A DNA stretch of 64,000 nt from Leguminivora glycinivorella. Its lineage: Eukaryota; Arthropoda; Insecta; Lepidoptera; Tortricidae. The notes beneath the pieces were generated by a model. That model made no database searches. It worked only from the letters and a program-made list of their open reading frames with translations, and was not told where the DNA came from. Both the position numbers and the translations under genes were made by a program. The stretch spans positions 10,617,549 to 10,681,548 of the forward strand of contig NC_062990.1 of the NCBI RefSeq assembly GCF_023078275.1, read 5' to 3'. Positions 37,681-48,984 of this stretch are shown piece by piece. Positions within the stretch are counted from its first letter, which is position 1. The number at the start of each line of letters is the position of its first letter.

Positions 37681-39718
37681 TTTCAATTTCAATTTATTTC
37701 TTCATAACGAAAGTTACATGTCAATTACATATTTACAAAAATTACAATTACATCCATCTTAGTAGCTATAGGTATAACAATTTTATAACAATCATATACA
37801 ATTATTCTTATTCAAAAATTCTTCTATTGAATAGAAAGCTTCGTTTAATAAATATTCCTTGAGATTATTGATAAAAATATTATATGCAAGTTCAGTAGAT
37901 TTAAGATTATTGGGCAAACGATTATATAGTCTCGGACCAATGTACCACACACATTGTTCGGACTTTTTAAGTCTGTGTCTGTTAGGGAGGAGATTACTTC
38001 CATTTCGGTAGTTAGGGCCACGCATTCTAAATAGATCAAGATTTTTACGAACTACTTTCATAATTTCTAATATGTATAGACTCGGAACAGTCATGATTTT
38101 TAAAGTTTGAAATAGGCTGCGGGCAGGTGTGTCTAGGGTTGCCAACCGTACTATATAATATAGTACTGTACTATATTTTGGCCCAGCGTACTATATTCTA
38201 TATGAAACATATATAGTACGCAAAAGTACTATATTTTTGGGGTCCATGCCAGTGGCGAATTTACACTATGGTCAAACCGTCAGGAGCGGCGTTTTGATAA
38301 TGAAAAAAATATCGCGCTCGCTCCGCTCGCGCTTTTATTCATATTTAACTTTCACTGTACATTTCATTACTTCGTTTTGACCTGAAAATATTGCAGTTAC
38401 GTATTAAAGCCGCCGTTGTTTGCAAACATTTGTATTTTTTCCATGATATATTAAGTAAATAACGACATTTCTGAAGGGGATTCTCTACTCCGATGAGCTT
38501 CAATTTGAAGCCATTGGTATTATGAATATTACGATAGAGTCTAAAGCATATCATATTAACAGAATCGTCTTTAAACAAACTAGCATCCCATAATTAGGTA
38601 CCTACTTCACAGCTCATTGATTCTGTGATATATTAGTGATAGCATCAAAGTTGAACTATTTTAGGACCGAAACTGATTCTTTGGTCAAAATTTTTGCCCT
38701 AATTAGTTTAAAATTAAAATCGCTTTTGCATGTTTATACAAATTTCATTAAAAATATAAGTACTTATAATATGGGTATTCTTTTTTTTAAATATGGGTCT
38801 TGTAAGAAAAGTAAGTAGGTATTAACTATTGAAATTAAAAGAATATTAATAGGTAGGTACGTAAGTAAAAATTGCATACCTGTCAATAAATTTAGAAAGT
38901 GATAGAAGACTCAATATTCTATATTTTTCAAAATACGCCATATATATTGTTGGTGTTCATTAAAACATTTGGTACATTACATACAATAAACAACTAGTTA
39001 TATATTACGCTAGGTAAAACATTCGAAAACATGAAAGTTTGCTTTTTTAAAAAAGGCCAAATGTTAAGTTGGTGTACATGTGTGTAAATGTTAAGTGTGT
39101 CTTGGCCAAATGTAAATGTGAGCTTGGCAAATAAAACAATAAATTGGGAAATGAACATTCGGCGGAATAAAATTCCGCGAAACGTGAGTTGGGAAGGGAT
39201 ATTCGGCCATACAACTTTCGACGATACTTAAATAAGAGAACCAATGCAACACAAAACTGCTCAAAAATCGATGAAAACCGAATGGAGCATCTTAGAGTGG
39301 ACAGAAAGAACGATCTCTACGACTTGGTTTCAATTATGTGTACCGTACTATATTTTATTTCGGTGTACTATATTTTTTAGATGGAATTTTCTAAAATACT
39401 ATATTTCCCTAAAAAAAAGTTGGCAACCCTAGGTGTGTCCCAGGGCACCCCAGCCATAATCCTAATTACCTTTTTTTGAATCATAAACACCCGTTGTCTG
39501 TCCGCAGCTTGTCCCCACATATCAATTCCGTAGGTCACAATGGACTGAAAGTAGGCATAGTATGCATTTTTGACACATTGCTTGTCGAGCATTTTTGTTA
39601 GCCTAGAAATTGCAAAACACGCTTTTCCTAACCTCTTACAAAGTTCGTCTATATGTGCATCCCACTTTAACCCGGAGTCTAAGGTGAATCCCAGATATTT
39701 TGCTTCGTCTTATATATA
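37680..39718 (-). mobile_element. LINE A, split by a hAT-type insertion
   Basis: The minus-strand C-terminal coding is in two parts: 39430-39710 (YGIDMWGQAADRQRVFMIQK) and 37792-38133 (SLFQTLKIMTVPSLYILEIM, CVWYIGPRLYNRLPNNLK). The break coincides with the element at 38134-39431. A TTTCAA tail lies at the 3' end near 37677-37695. It is truncated at its 5' side by the HLE-3 insertion boundary. Confidence 0.7.
38134..39431. mobile_element. hAT-type non-autonomous DNA transposon
   Basis: Perfect 13-bp inverted ends TAGGGTTGCCAAC / GTTGGCAACCCTA and an 8-bp target duplication GGTGTGTC (38126-38133, 39432-39439). Subterminal repeats TACTATATT occur at both ends. 1,298 bp, with no transposase frame. 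An 8-bp duplication and TAGGG-type ends define hAT. Confidence 0.85.
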
Positions 39719-40180
39719 TCTTATACTATTAAACGAGCAATTCTTGTATATTTATTTATTTATTTATTTATTTATTTATATATTTATTTATATATACCGA
39801 CGATCTCGGAAACCGCTCTAACGATTTCGCTGAAATTTGTTTTGTGGGGGTTTTCGGGGGTGAAAAATCGATCTAGCGTAGCCTTAGATCCCGGAAAACG
39901 CGAATTTTCGAGTTTTCATGAGTTTTTCTTTCGCATTTGTAAACGTAAAATATGGTCCTTAATTTCGCCGCGCGCGCATCGATTCCGCTTAGCTCAGTCG
40001 CACGAGGTCGGTCTAATGTACGCAGATAGATCGTAGGTGTCAGGGTTTCGAATCCCGGCCAGAAATTAAGTTTTTGTTTTTTGTCTTTTTTTTTTGTTTT
40101 TGTATTTATAAGAGTTTTTTTTTATCTAAAGACGTGATATATTAAAATAGAACCGAGCGAAGCTCGGTCGCCCAGATATT
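39719..40180 (+). mobile_element. Helitron-like repeat HLE-3, copy 1
   Basis: Starts TCTTATACTATTAAACGAGC, has (ATTT)n, a tRNA-like segment with CTTAGCTCAGTCG and GGGTTTCGAATCCC, and ends hairpin ACCGAGCGAAGCTCGGT plus CGCCCAGATATT. Nearly identical to 40416-40876. Confidence 0.7.
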
Positions 40181-40199
40181 ATATATATATATTATATAT

Positions 40200-41990
40200 T
40201 GTCATCCCGATTGTCAAGAACCGAACAGGAGATTTGTCGTCATCGGCTAACTACCGGCCAATCTCCCTCGGAACGGTAGTGGGCAAGATATTTGAGCGGC
40301 TGCTGCAGCCTAGACTGCTTCAGACGCTAGGCATAGACGACGCGCAGTTTGGTTTCCGTCCCGGTCTCTCGACTGATTCCGCGATCGTCAGTCTGAAGCA
40401 TGCTGTGGACCATTATCTTATACTATTAAACGAGCAATTCTTGTATATTTATTTATTTATTTATTTATTTATTTATATATTTATTTATATATACCGACGA
40501 TCTCGGAAACCGCTCTAACGATTTCGCTGAAATTTGTTTTGTGGGGGTTTTCGGGGTGAAAAATCGATCTAGCGTAGCCTTAGATCCCGGAAAACGCGAA
40601 TTTTCGAGTTTTCATGAGTTTTTCTTTCGCATTTGTAAACGTAAAATATGGTCCTTAATTTCGCCGCGCGCGCATCGATTCCGCTTAGCTCAGTCGCACG
40701 AGGTCGGTCTAATGTACGCAGATAGATCGTAGGTGTCAGGGTTTCGAATCCCGGCCAGAAATTAAGTTTTTGTTTTTTGTCTTTTTTTTTTGTTTTTGTA
40801 TTTATAAGAGTTTTTTTTTATCTAAAGACGTGATATATTAAAATAGAACCGAGCGAAGCTCGGTCGCCCAGATATTGTTAGTAATAACACAACGGTCTAC
40901 GCATGCTTCCTCGACCTTAGCCGTGCATTTGACCTTGTGAATTATGAAATTCTGTGGGGTAAGATGCGCGGCTCAGGAGTACCTGAGGACTTGGTAAGAG
41001 TCTTTGAGTACTGGTACGGAAACCAAACCAATTATGTGAAATGGGGCGACACGACGTCTAATAGTTACATATTAGAATGCGGGGTACGTCAAGGTGGACT
41101 TACTTCTCCGGACCTCTTTAACCTTTACGTCAATGATTTGATGGGGAGGCTGAGGAGCACTGGAGTCGGTTGTCACGTAGGCGATGTCTGTATTAACAGT
41201 CTCAGCTACGCTGACGATATGGTGTTGCTCAGCCCCTCCATCAAGGGTCTGAGAAAGCTGGTGTCAGTCTGTGAGAATTATGTAAATTCTCACGGGCTGA
41301 TTTATAATGTGGCGAAAACAGAACTGATGGTCTTTAAGGCTGGAAGGGGTCCGGAGAATATACCGGAAGTTCGATTGAATGGAGAGAAGCTGCGTATTGT
41401 GCAGCGGTTCAAATATCTTGGCCATATACTGACGGATGACATGAAGGACGACAGTGACATGGAAAGAGAGAGAAGAGCCCTGGCTGTTCGTGGCAACATG
41501 ATAGCCCGCAGGTTTGCCGGGTGTAGCAGGGGAGTCAAATGTACATTATTTAATGCATATTGTCTCTCTTTTTATACCTGTCAACTGTGGGTCAGGTACA
41601 GCAGGAAATCGTACAGCGCCATCCGTGTGCAGTATAATAATATATTCCGGACATTGATGGGGCTGCCGCGTTCCTGTAGTGCCTCCACCATGTTTGCGGA
41701 AGCCAGAACCCCTGACTTCTTCGCTGTGATGCGGGCGCGCATTGCGTCCTTCTGGGAAGGGATGCGCTGCTCACGAAACACTATCCTGTCATCAGTGTAT
41801 CGCAACACTAGTTGTAATTTGTTTAGGCACTGGCTTTCTGTGCACCTAGACGGGAACAAGAAATAGTGTACAACTATTTAAAATTGTTTAACTTTTAAGT
41901 TTAGTTTTATTTTAATATTAAGTATTCCTTTTGGCTAAAAATCTAAATTTTACTGATATGGGTGTACAACTGTACGTGTTGCCTGAAATA
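40200..41990 (+). mobile_element. LINE B reverse transcriptase, split by HLE-3
   Basis: The fingers/palm part (40205-40415: NYRPISLGTVVGKIFERLLQ, FGFRPGLSTDSAI) and the rest (40877-41866: FLDLSRAFDLVN, GVRQGGLTSP, SYADDMVLL, FKYLGHILTDD) belong to one polymerase. The YADD catalytic box is intact. The two parts are in register across the insertion at 40416-40875. The N-terminal endonuclease is missing. The 3' UTR ends with ATTTT repeats near 42025. Confidence 0.8.
40416..40875 (+). mobile_element. Helitron-like repeat HLE-3, copy 2, inside LINE B
   Basis: Same ends as copy 1. The flanking reverse transcriptase reading resumes with no added or lost base if the element is ignored, so it inserted without a target duplication, as Helitrons do. 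Confidence 0.8.
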
Positions 41991-42025
41991 AAACTTTATT
42001 TATTTTATTTTTATTTTATTTTATT

Positions 42026-42091
42026 GGGGACACCTTACACAGATCAACTTAGCCCCAAACTAAGCAAAGCTTGTACTATGGGTGCTAAGCG
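42026..42091 (-). mobile_element. SINE family A, tail fragment
   Basis: GACACCTTACACAGATCAAC and CTTGTACTATGGGTGCTAAG match the 51806-52001 copy. Confidence 0.5.
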
Positions 42092-42274
42092 ATTTGTATG
42101 GAATGCATATAGACTTACTGCGTTTTAACTTTGAGAAGCAGCGTGAGATACGAGATTTTTTATAAGTAGTGACGATATTTGACCTAATGAATCTTACGGA
42201 AATTAATAAAAATAGGTTGTAGGAATTATTACAACGGCCCTTCCCGCTCCGATCTAGCACGAATTTCTGGGTAC

Positions 42275-42405
42275 TTAGCCGAATGGCACAAACGCTCGTA
42301 GATATCTATCTCTATCGCTCTTGCGTATTGGCGCGACAGAGCCAGACTACCTTTCTCGGCGTTTCGTTTTCGTTTCGCGTCGCAGAAATGCCATTCGGCT
42401 ACGGC
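42275..42405. mobile_element. Palindromic MITE, family 3
   Basis: TTAGCCGAATGGCACAAACG at the left and ATGCCATTCGGCTA at the right, opposite in orientation to the 43856 copy. Confidence 0.7.
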
Positions 42406-42608
42406 ACCAGCGTACAAGTAGAAACCAATTTACTAAATGAAATCACAGCAATATCTTACATAACACGGTTTCCTCTGAAGGAAAACTCATGCAATTGAAA
42501 AATAATTCCCTTCTACGGTAAAATACGAAAAAAGAATGTCTTTTATAGTCCGGTATTGGTTTCTGTTTAATAAAATCGTTCCCTATCGGTGTCGCTTTTA
42601 TTAAAATA

Positions 42609-42730
42609 CTAGCGTTTGCACGCGGCTCCGCTCGCGTTAAATTCGAAAACTGCTGATTGCTCCTTACAAACTTCCAACCCCTATTTTAGGGAAGTGGGGG
42701 GTTAGAAAGATACAAAAAGTAGCCTATAGA
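42609..42730 (-). mobile_element. Helitron-like repeat HLE-1, 3' part
   Basis: Starts CTAGCGTTTGCACGCGGC (complement of the CTAG end and hairpin) and includes AAGTGGGGGGTTAGAAAG. Truncated. Confidence 0.6.
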
Positions 42731-42744
42731 GAGCGCTCGCCTTA

Positions 42745-43250
42745 CATTATGGGGCCGTCTGTTTATAACCACAGAGAACCTCCTATAGAGTAGAAATCTT
42801 GTATATTTTGTTCGCGATACGAGTCACCAGTGCCAGGGGTGCGAGGAGCGGGCGGGGAATGTGTTAAGCGCGCTGTGATTGGCCGTTTTAAGGACGGCGG
42901 GCAGTCGCGCCAGATGAAAAGGGACAGAAGTATGACTGTCCCTCTACTGACGCGTAAGTGGCCAATGTAAGTTGACCTATGCCGGCTTTGAATAAATTAT
43001 AAATATGACTTTTATGTGGAATGTAATGACGTCTGTTTTTAAATTTGAGCTTCTTGTTACCTTTCCACACCATTTCACACTACAGGTGGACATCTTTAAG
43101 ACATCATAATACCCTTTTTCAATTTTTTTACTGCGAAAAACACGCGCTGCTTTCGGGTCTGTTACTTGGTCGCTACTGATCGGGCACGGCGAGCGCCCGC
43201 GCTTATATCAGTGCAAATACTAGGAAGGCTGGCGACCGCGAGCCGCGAGT
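42745..43250. other. Unassigned stretch with GC-rich parts
   Basis: GC-rich patches (GCGAGGAGCGGGCGGGG at 42840, GGCACGGCGAGCGCCCGCGC at 43183) and an inverted CCAAT box (GATTGGCC at 42877). It could be promoter-like, but no start site or gene is seen. Confidence 0.25.
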
Positions 43251-43254
43251 CGTC

Positions 43255-43557
43255 TTGTAATAGATGTCTATAGGGGTTGGTCTGTGGTTTATAACAGACT
43301 ACCCGCAGCGGTCAGAGATGCAGCCTCCACTGGTATATTTAAATGTAGACTGCGAATGTGGTTGCTAACCTTGTCCTTGTACAGCATCGAGGAGTTTTTT
43401 AACCTACCCTATACATAAATTTATATAAATAATGAGACAATAAGTTATTACCTATTTATTTTTGTAAGGTTACTATTGTACCTGCTTATGATTATTGTAA
43501 TGTATTTAAATGACCTGTAACTTTGCCGTTATTAATAAAGTTCTGTATCTGTATACC
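43255..43557 (+). mobile_element. LINE 3' end
   Basis: The frame VYNRLPAAVRDAASTGIFKC continues RLRMWLLTLSLYSIEEFFNL, a typical non-LTR polymerase C-terminus, with an AATAAAG-type 3' UTR end. Confidence 0.65.
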
Positions 43558-43674
43558 ACTCTCCATCCCTTCAACTATCTCCACTTAAAGAATCACGTCA
43601 ATTCGTCGCTCCGTTTTGCCGTGAAAGACGGACAAACAAACACACACTTTCCCTGTTATAATATTAGTATGGAT
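43558..43674 (-). mobile_element. Helitron-like repeat HLE-1, 5' part
   Basis: Complement of the TCCATACTAATATTATAA end with the GTTTGTTTGTCCGTCTTTC tract. Confidence 0.6.
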
Positions 43675-43724
43675 TAATATACGTCCCGCTCCTCTGTACA
43701 GCCAGTATTATGTAAGAAAATAAT

Positions 43725-43852
43725 ACTTAGTACCATAGAGGAATAACTAAGGGAAGAGTTGTACATATTAACTCCGTACATCAGTAAATGCGAGTTATTT
43801 GTATATGCATAGTGACATCTAGCGACAATCACGCGTCAACTAGCGTAAAATA
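43725..43852 (+). repeat. Interspersed repeat R15, followed by a MITE
   Basis: Shares GTGACATCTAGCGACAATCA with 46886-47042 and breaks off at the family 3 MITE. Confidence 0.5.
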
Positions 43853-43855
43853 TCA

Positions 43856-44012
43856 GGTGCCGTAGCCGAATGGCATTTCTGCGACGCAAAACGAAAACGA
43901 AACGCCGCGAAAGGTAGTCTGGCTCTGTCGCGCCAATACGCAAGAGCGAAAGAGATAGATATCTACGAGCGTTTCGTTTCGTGAGCGTTTGTGCCATTCG
44001 GCTGCGTACCCT
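43856..44012. mobile_element. Palindromic MITE, family 3
   Basis: GCCGTAGCCGAATGGCATTT to AATGCCATTCGGCTG-like inverted end (TGCCATTCGGCTGCG). Confidence 0.7.
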
Positions 44013-44031
44013 GTTGTGGTGAATACATCAG

Positions 44032-44254
44032 GCACTGGTCCCACCGCGAGCTAGTAAGCTATGAGCTATCGGCTATAAAAACGAACAAAAGATAAGCATT
44101 CCCGTGCAAGAGACACGGCGATGTTTATAGTTACTCGCCCAGCGGTGAGCTATCAAAATAGCCGTGTCTCTTTTATTTGCACGGGAGTGTTTATCTTTTG
44201 TTCGTTTTTATAGCCGATAGCTCATAGCTTACTAGCTCGCGGTGGGACCAGTGC
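44032..44254. mobile_element. Palindromic MITE, family 2
   Basis: Arms GCACTGGTCCCACCGCGAGC and GCTCGCGGTGGGACCAGTGC are perfectly complementary over these 20 bp. The arms extend to ~95 bp. Confidence 0.8.
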
Positions 44255-44456
44255 CTCACGCTTGTATTCTCATAAGAACAGCTTCATGTGCTTTGCCTAC
44301 CCCTTTTGTGAATACAGGCGTGAGTTTATGTACATATTCTAGATTTCTTGGAAAAAATATAATAATAATTTATATTGTAGGTACAGGTACATACTCGTAC
44401 ATCGTCGTACACCTTAGTACAGTCGGAGGTACCTACTTACGTCATGAAGTTAGGTA

Positions 44457-44898
44457 TTTTTTAGGGTTCCGTAGTCAACTAGGAATCCTTATAGTTTCGT
44501 CATGTCTGTCTGTCCGTCCGTCCGTCCGTCCCTCCGTCCGCGGATAATCTCAGTAACCGTTAGCACTAGAAAGCTGAAATTTGGGACCAATATGTATACC
44601 AATCACGCCAACAAAGTGCAAAAATAAAAAATGGAATGAAATGTTTTATTACGGTACCCCCCCTACATGTAAAGTGGGGGCTGATATTTTTTTTCATTCC
44701 AACCCCAACGTGTTATATATTGTTGGATAGGTATTAAAAAATGAATAAGGGTTTACTAAGATCGTGTTTTGATAATATTAATATTTTCGGAAATAATCGC
44801 TTCTAAAGGAAAAAAAAGTGCGTCCCCCCCTCAAAGTTTTGAACCATATGTTTAAAAAATATGAAAAAAATCACAAAAGTAGAAGCCGGTTTTTTTTA
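44457..44898 (+). repeat. Microsatellite-bearing repeat HLE-2, copy 3
   Basis: Short (GTCC)n; an internal deletion removes the GTGGCCCGACACG segment before the CCGGTTTTT end. Confidence 0.6.
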
Positions 44899-44999
44899 TA
44901 AGTTTTTAGTGGTATTTAGATTTAACCAAAGAATATAAATAATACTTACTAGGAGAAGAACGCCAACTCCATCCCATGGATCTTCCAATTGCTAATTTA

Positions 45000-45770
45000 C
45001 TATTTACTTCACAGTTATAGTTCTAGCTAGATTAGCATGACACTTTTCCTCAGCGAAGCGAACCTTCAACAACCATTGACACATTGTATTGTGTAATAAT
45101 GTGGAATTTACTGATTTACTATGAACTTTTCACATGAAAAGAAATACACAGCGATAACATGAAACATGAAAAGAAATACACAATGACACATATCAATCAA
45201 AATATCAGTGGCCAGAAAGCTATAAATAGGTTGCACAAAGGAGGTAATTAGCTAAAGCCGGGAGACCGGACTAACGTAACCGTTAGGAGAAATATATTTT
45301 TATTCCTGGTATACACGGATTACTAAGAGAGTTAACAGGCCTTGCTACGTACGCATTACAAGGGGTCTTATCTTACTAGGAGAGTTAACAGATCTTGGAT
45401 TTAAGTGAAAACTCACAAGTATTGATATTTTTTACAAGCGTCAAAATGGTTAAATTTTACTTTTATCACTTAAAAGACAAGATAAGATTTGAGAAGAATT
45501 ATCAAAGAAAATAATTATATGGCCAAGAATTTTTTTTTCAAAATAAATTCATTAAGATATAAAACACAAAATACTGACTCTCCTGACAGCCCTAGGATAT
45601 CCCTAAGTTTTAACACTTTAAGGTCTTTTAGCATCCTGGATTGCAAGTCTTTGAAAATACGGCAGTTTTTTAAATAGTAAGCCGAGAATCTTATTTGAAA
45701 AACTAGAGCATTTTCACATTATCCGGTCCGATATCGGATGTAGGAAATATGGCGCCTTTAATGTATATAT
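45000..45770. other. Unassigned DNA
   Basis: GTTAACAG doublets (ACTAAGAGAGTTAACAGGCC, AGGAGAGTTAACAG) near 45325 and 45385. No coding recognised. Confidence 0.3.
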
Positions 45771-45774
45771 GATA

Positions 45775-45952
45775 TCCGTACTAATATCATAAATGGGAAA
45801 GTGTGTGTGTCTGTTTGTTTGTCCGTCTTTCACGGCAAAACGGAGCTACGAACTGACGTTGATTTTTTAAGTGGAGATAGTTGAAGGGATGGAGAATGAC
45901 ATAGGCTACTTTTTGTCTCTTTCTAACGCGAGCGAAACCGCGGGCAAAAGCT
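45775..45952 (+). mobile_element. Helitron-like repeat HLE-1
   Basis: Full length apart from a mutated CTTA end. Confidence 0.65.
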
Positions 45953-45957
45953 TAATA

Positions 45958-46130
45958 TCTATACTAATATTATAAATGGGAAAGCGTGTGTGTCTGTTTG
46001 TTTGTCCGTCTTTCACGGCAAAACGGAGCTACGAATTGACGTGATTTTTTAAGTGGAGATAGTCGAAGGGATGGAGAGTGACATAGGCTACTTTTTGTCT
46101 TTTTCGAGGGAAGCCGCAGGCAAAACCTAG
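45958..46130 (+). mobile_element. Helitron-like repeat HLE-1, adjacent copy
   Basis: TCTATACTAATATTATAAAT to AACCTAG, then T. It follows the preceding copy by 5 nt, head to tail. Confidence 0.7.
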
Positions 46131-46448
46131 TCCTCTATATACTCAATTCTCTTTGCACATACCATGTACCTAATCCATTTGTAATTTCCCCAACACTTTC
46201 CAATATATATAACGACATTTTGCGCGCCCTCCGTGAGAGGAATTGTAACAAAATCATTCATTTCAGTCCTAATTTAAATTCTGCCGGTTCACTCTTTAAG
46301 TGAACCAAACTCGTGTTAGAAGGGCTTAAGGGAGCGTAGATTTTGGAAGAAAATGACTTTTTGAAAGCAAAGAGGTGACTTTAGGAGTAGATTCGGCAGA
46401 CCTACAATTTCACGCGCTGTGATTGCTGTGTTACTATGCGCGTAGACA

Positions 46449-46860
46449 AGTAGTAGTAGTAGTAGTAAACACTTTATTGTACAGAACAAATTACATGTAC
46501 AGAAAATAATTATAACGGTTATGTACAAAGGCGAGCTTATCCCTATAAACAATAAACATATATGAAAATAATAATAACCGCATACGACCCAGTTTAATTT
46601 TTTTTATTGGTTTTCATGTGAAAGCCATAATTTCTTTAATTTTGACTTCAGCGATGCTACTGACTGACACTGTCTTAATGGAGCTGGCAACTCATTCCAT
46701 AGCTTCACAGAGTATACTGTGACTGATTTGTCGTAAGATCGGTGTCTATGGGAAGGGATCGTAAGCGAAAGATCCTCACTAGATCGCAACCGGTGGTCAC
46801 TGCTTTCCGCCACAAACAAGTGTTCAGGGCCTCTAGCCAACATTCTTTTAATTTTTATAT
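46449..46860 (-). mobile_element. LINE 3' end with TAG tail
   Basis: The minus-strand frame has HRSYDKSVTVYSVKLWNELP then LRQCQSVASLKSKLKKLW and stop. The 3' UTR ends in a (TAC)n/(TAG)n run at 46449-46467. Confidence 0.65.
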
Positions 46861-46885
46861 TCAGCTGATCAGTCGCACCAATACC

Positions 46886-47042
46886 AAAGAGGAATAAGTA
46901 AAGGAAGAGTCGTAACTCAATACATCATACGGGTTATTTGTAGTGACATCTAGCGACAATCACGCGTCAAATAGCGCACATTATCAGTACTGCAACTTGT
47001 CAATAGATATCGCGACGAACGAAGAGTTTAATCAATGCTCAC
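46886..47042 (+). repeat. Interspersed repeat R15, fullest copy
   Basis: From CAAAGAGGAATAAGTAAAGG to TTTAATCAATGCTCAC. Confidence 0.5.
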
Positions 47043-47046
47043 TGCA

Positions 47047-47155
47047 TCAGCAACCTTCAAATCAAGGGTGAACAGGCATCGTCTGGGCGAGCTCACTCCA
47101 TCGTAGGCCACGTCTTTGCCTTTGGCTAGTCTGTGGCCAAGAGTAAGCCCATTTA
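47047..47155 (+). mobile_element. LINE 3' end, family 3
   Basis: GCAACCTTCAAATCAAGGGT and GGCTAGTCTGTGGCCAAGAG, as at 36130-36235. Confidence 0.55.
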
Positions 47156-47350
47156 TCCATACTTACTAAAACTAATATTATACTTAAATGGGAACGTGTG
47201 TGTGTGTCTGTTTGTTTGTCCGTATTTCACGGCAAAACGGAGTGACGAACTGACGTGATGTTTGAAGTGAAGATAGTTGAAAGGATGGAGAGTGACAGAG
47301 GCTATTTTTTGTCTCTTTCTAACGCGAGCGAAGCCGCGGGCAAAAGCTAG
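47156..47350 (+). mobile_element. Helitron-like repeat HLE-1
   Basis: TCCATACTTACTAAAACTAA start with a small internal insertion; GCAAAAGCTAG end. Confidence 0.65.
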
Positions 47351-47351
47351 T

Positions 47352-47580
47352 GTATTATAAATGGGAAAGTATGTGTGCCTGTTTGTTTGTCCATCTTTCA
47401 CGGCAAAACGGAGCGACGAATCGACGTGATTTTTTAAGTGGAGATAGTTGAAGAGATAGTGAGTGACATAGGCTACTTTTTGTCTCTTTCTAACGTCTAC
47501 GTACTTCCTTAAAAGTGGAAGTTTGTATGAAGCATTCCGCAATTTTCGCATTTAACGCGAACGAAGCCGCGGGCAAAATA
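47352..47580 (+). mobile_element. Helitron-like repeat HLE-1, longer variant
   Basis: Directly abuts the previous copy. It keeps the longer 3' section with AAAAGTGGAAGTTTGTATG and ends GCGGGCAAAA without CTAG. Confidence 0.6.
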
Positions 47581-47793
47581 ATCTCAGTCAAAATGAGGTT
47601 TCCTAACAGTACTAGAGGCGGATATTGAAGGCCTGTCAAGCTGTCCTGCAATTTTCAATTAGATTAACATGCTGTTATCAGTATATTGAACGTTATTCAT
47701 GCCCTACACGAGTTAATCTATAGTAAGGAGAAATATTCAGTAAAGGTGACGAAATATAACATGATCTTTGGAACAAGTTTGAGTCTCTGGGTA

Positions 47794-48383
47794 CCGTAAT
47801 TTGGGGTGAGTTGGGCCAAAACTGACCGACCGAACCAAAGACGTGACCTACGATGGAGTGAGCTCGCCCAGAAGATGACTGTGCAGTTGTTCACCCTAGA
47901 TAGGTTGGCGGATTATATGAGCTCGAAAATATAGCCGCCGGCAAGGAAATCCACTCCTTAGAAGTGCGCATAAGAAAACAAGCAGAGGTTCATGCGAATT
48001 CAAAACTAGTTAGTTTTCTATTTTTACATATGCAAACTAATTGCTTTATATGTACCTAAATTAAGACTTCCGGACGTTTGTATTTTAGTTTTATTTTTAT
48101 TTTGGGTAATTCTATTTCACAACTTTGATAATAAACAGGAAATCTACCTCACCCCTAGTCCCTCGTTAGTGGGCTATCACCCCACTGATGGATTTCATAC
48201 AAAGGTGATTTCGGAAGATTGTTCGGTCGATTTTGTTTTGTTATGAATATTAGTATTTCTGTTTCCTTTCCAAATAAATAAATAAATATGGAATACATTA
48301 TTTCTGTAGCAGTAGCCTTAAAATCCCAAAATCCCCATTTGTAACCTAACTCCCCCGCGAACTCTACTCACCCCAAATTACGG
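47794..48383. mobile_element. TIR element with TA target sites, carrying a LINE fragment
   Basis: Ends CCGTAATTTGGGGTGAGT and ACTCACCCCAAATTACGG are perfectly inverted and flanked by TA, as in Tc1/mariner-type elements. Inside lies a minus-strand family 3 LINE end (47824-47995). No transposase. Confidence 0.75.
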
Positions 48384-48385
48384 TA

Positions 48386-48984
48386 TTTCTAGCTTAGGTA
48401 CTGTACTTATAAGAGAAACTGTGCGCAAGATTAACATTTGATCGTATTTGTTGGGATCTATGGAGACAGGACAATGGCATGAGGTGCCGGCATATAGGCT
48501 CGGTCTAAGTCATGAACTTAAACGGAGAACATAAATGAAAATAAATGGAGACTCACTGCCATATTTTGTATGCAAGGGTGTCTACTATTCTCTGCAGCTC
48601 ACTGTACATGTACTAATAGTACAAAAGACACAATTCCCTGCACTGTACTAGACCGAACTACTCCCAAATGATTCTGCTCTCTAGTAGATTCAGTACACTC
48701 ACACACGCGCAACAGAATGGGAGCGGAAGGAGCGAAGAGCCGAGAAGTGATAATGACAGCAAAGCGGTCCGTGTGATCCGACCGCAGCCGAACTAGAACC
48801 GACTGACTCGGACCGAGAGCGCGCGATAACGGCCGATCAGCTCCCAGCTAGTACGAGCGAGCGGTACTGTAGGCCACATTATGCACAATTTGTCTCCCGC
48901 TCTCTCGGTGTACTTCTGTACTAAATGTCCTAAAAGAACGAAATAGTACACTTCGGAGATCGTACTAGTTGGGAGCGATCTTTT
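48386..48984. other. Unassigned stretch with GC-rich, palindrome-rich centre
   Basis: GATCAGCTCCCAGCTAGTAC (48836) and GATCGTACTAGTTGGGAGCG (48959) are imperfect inverse copies. GTAC occurs unusually often. Possibly a decayed DNA transposon. Confidence 0.3.
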
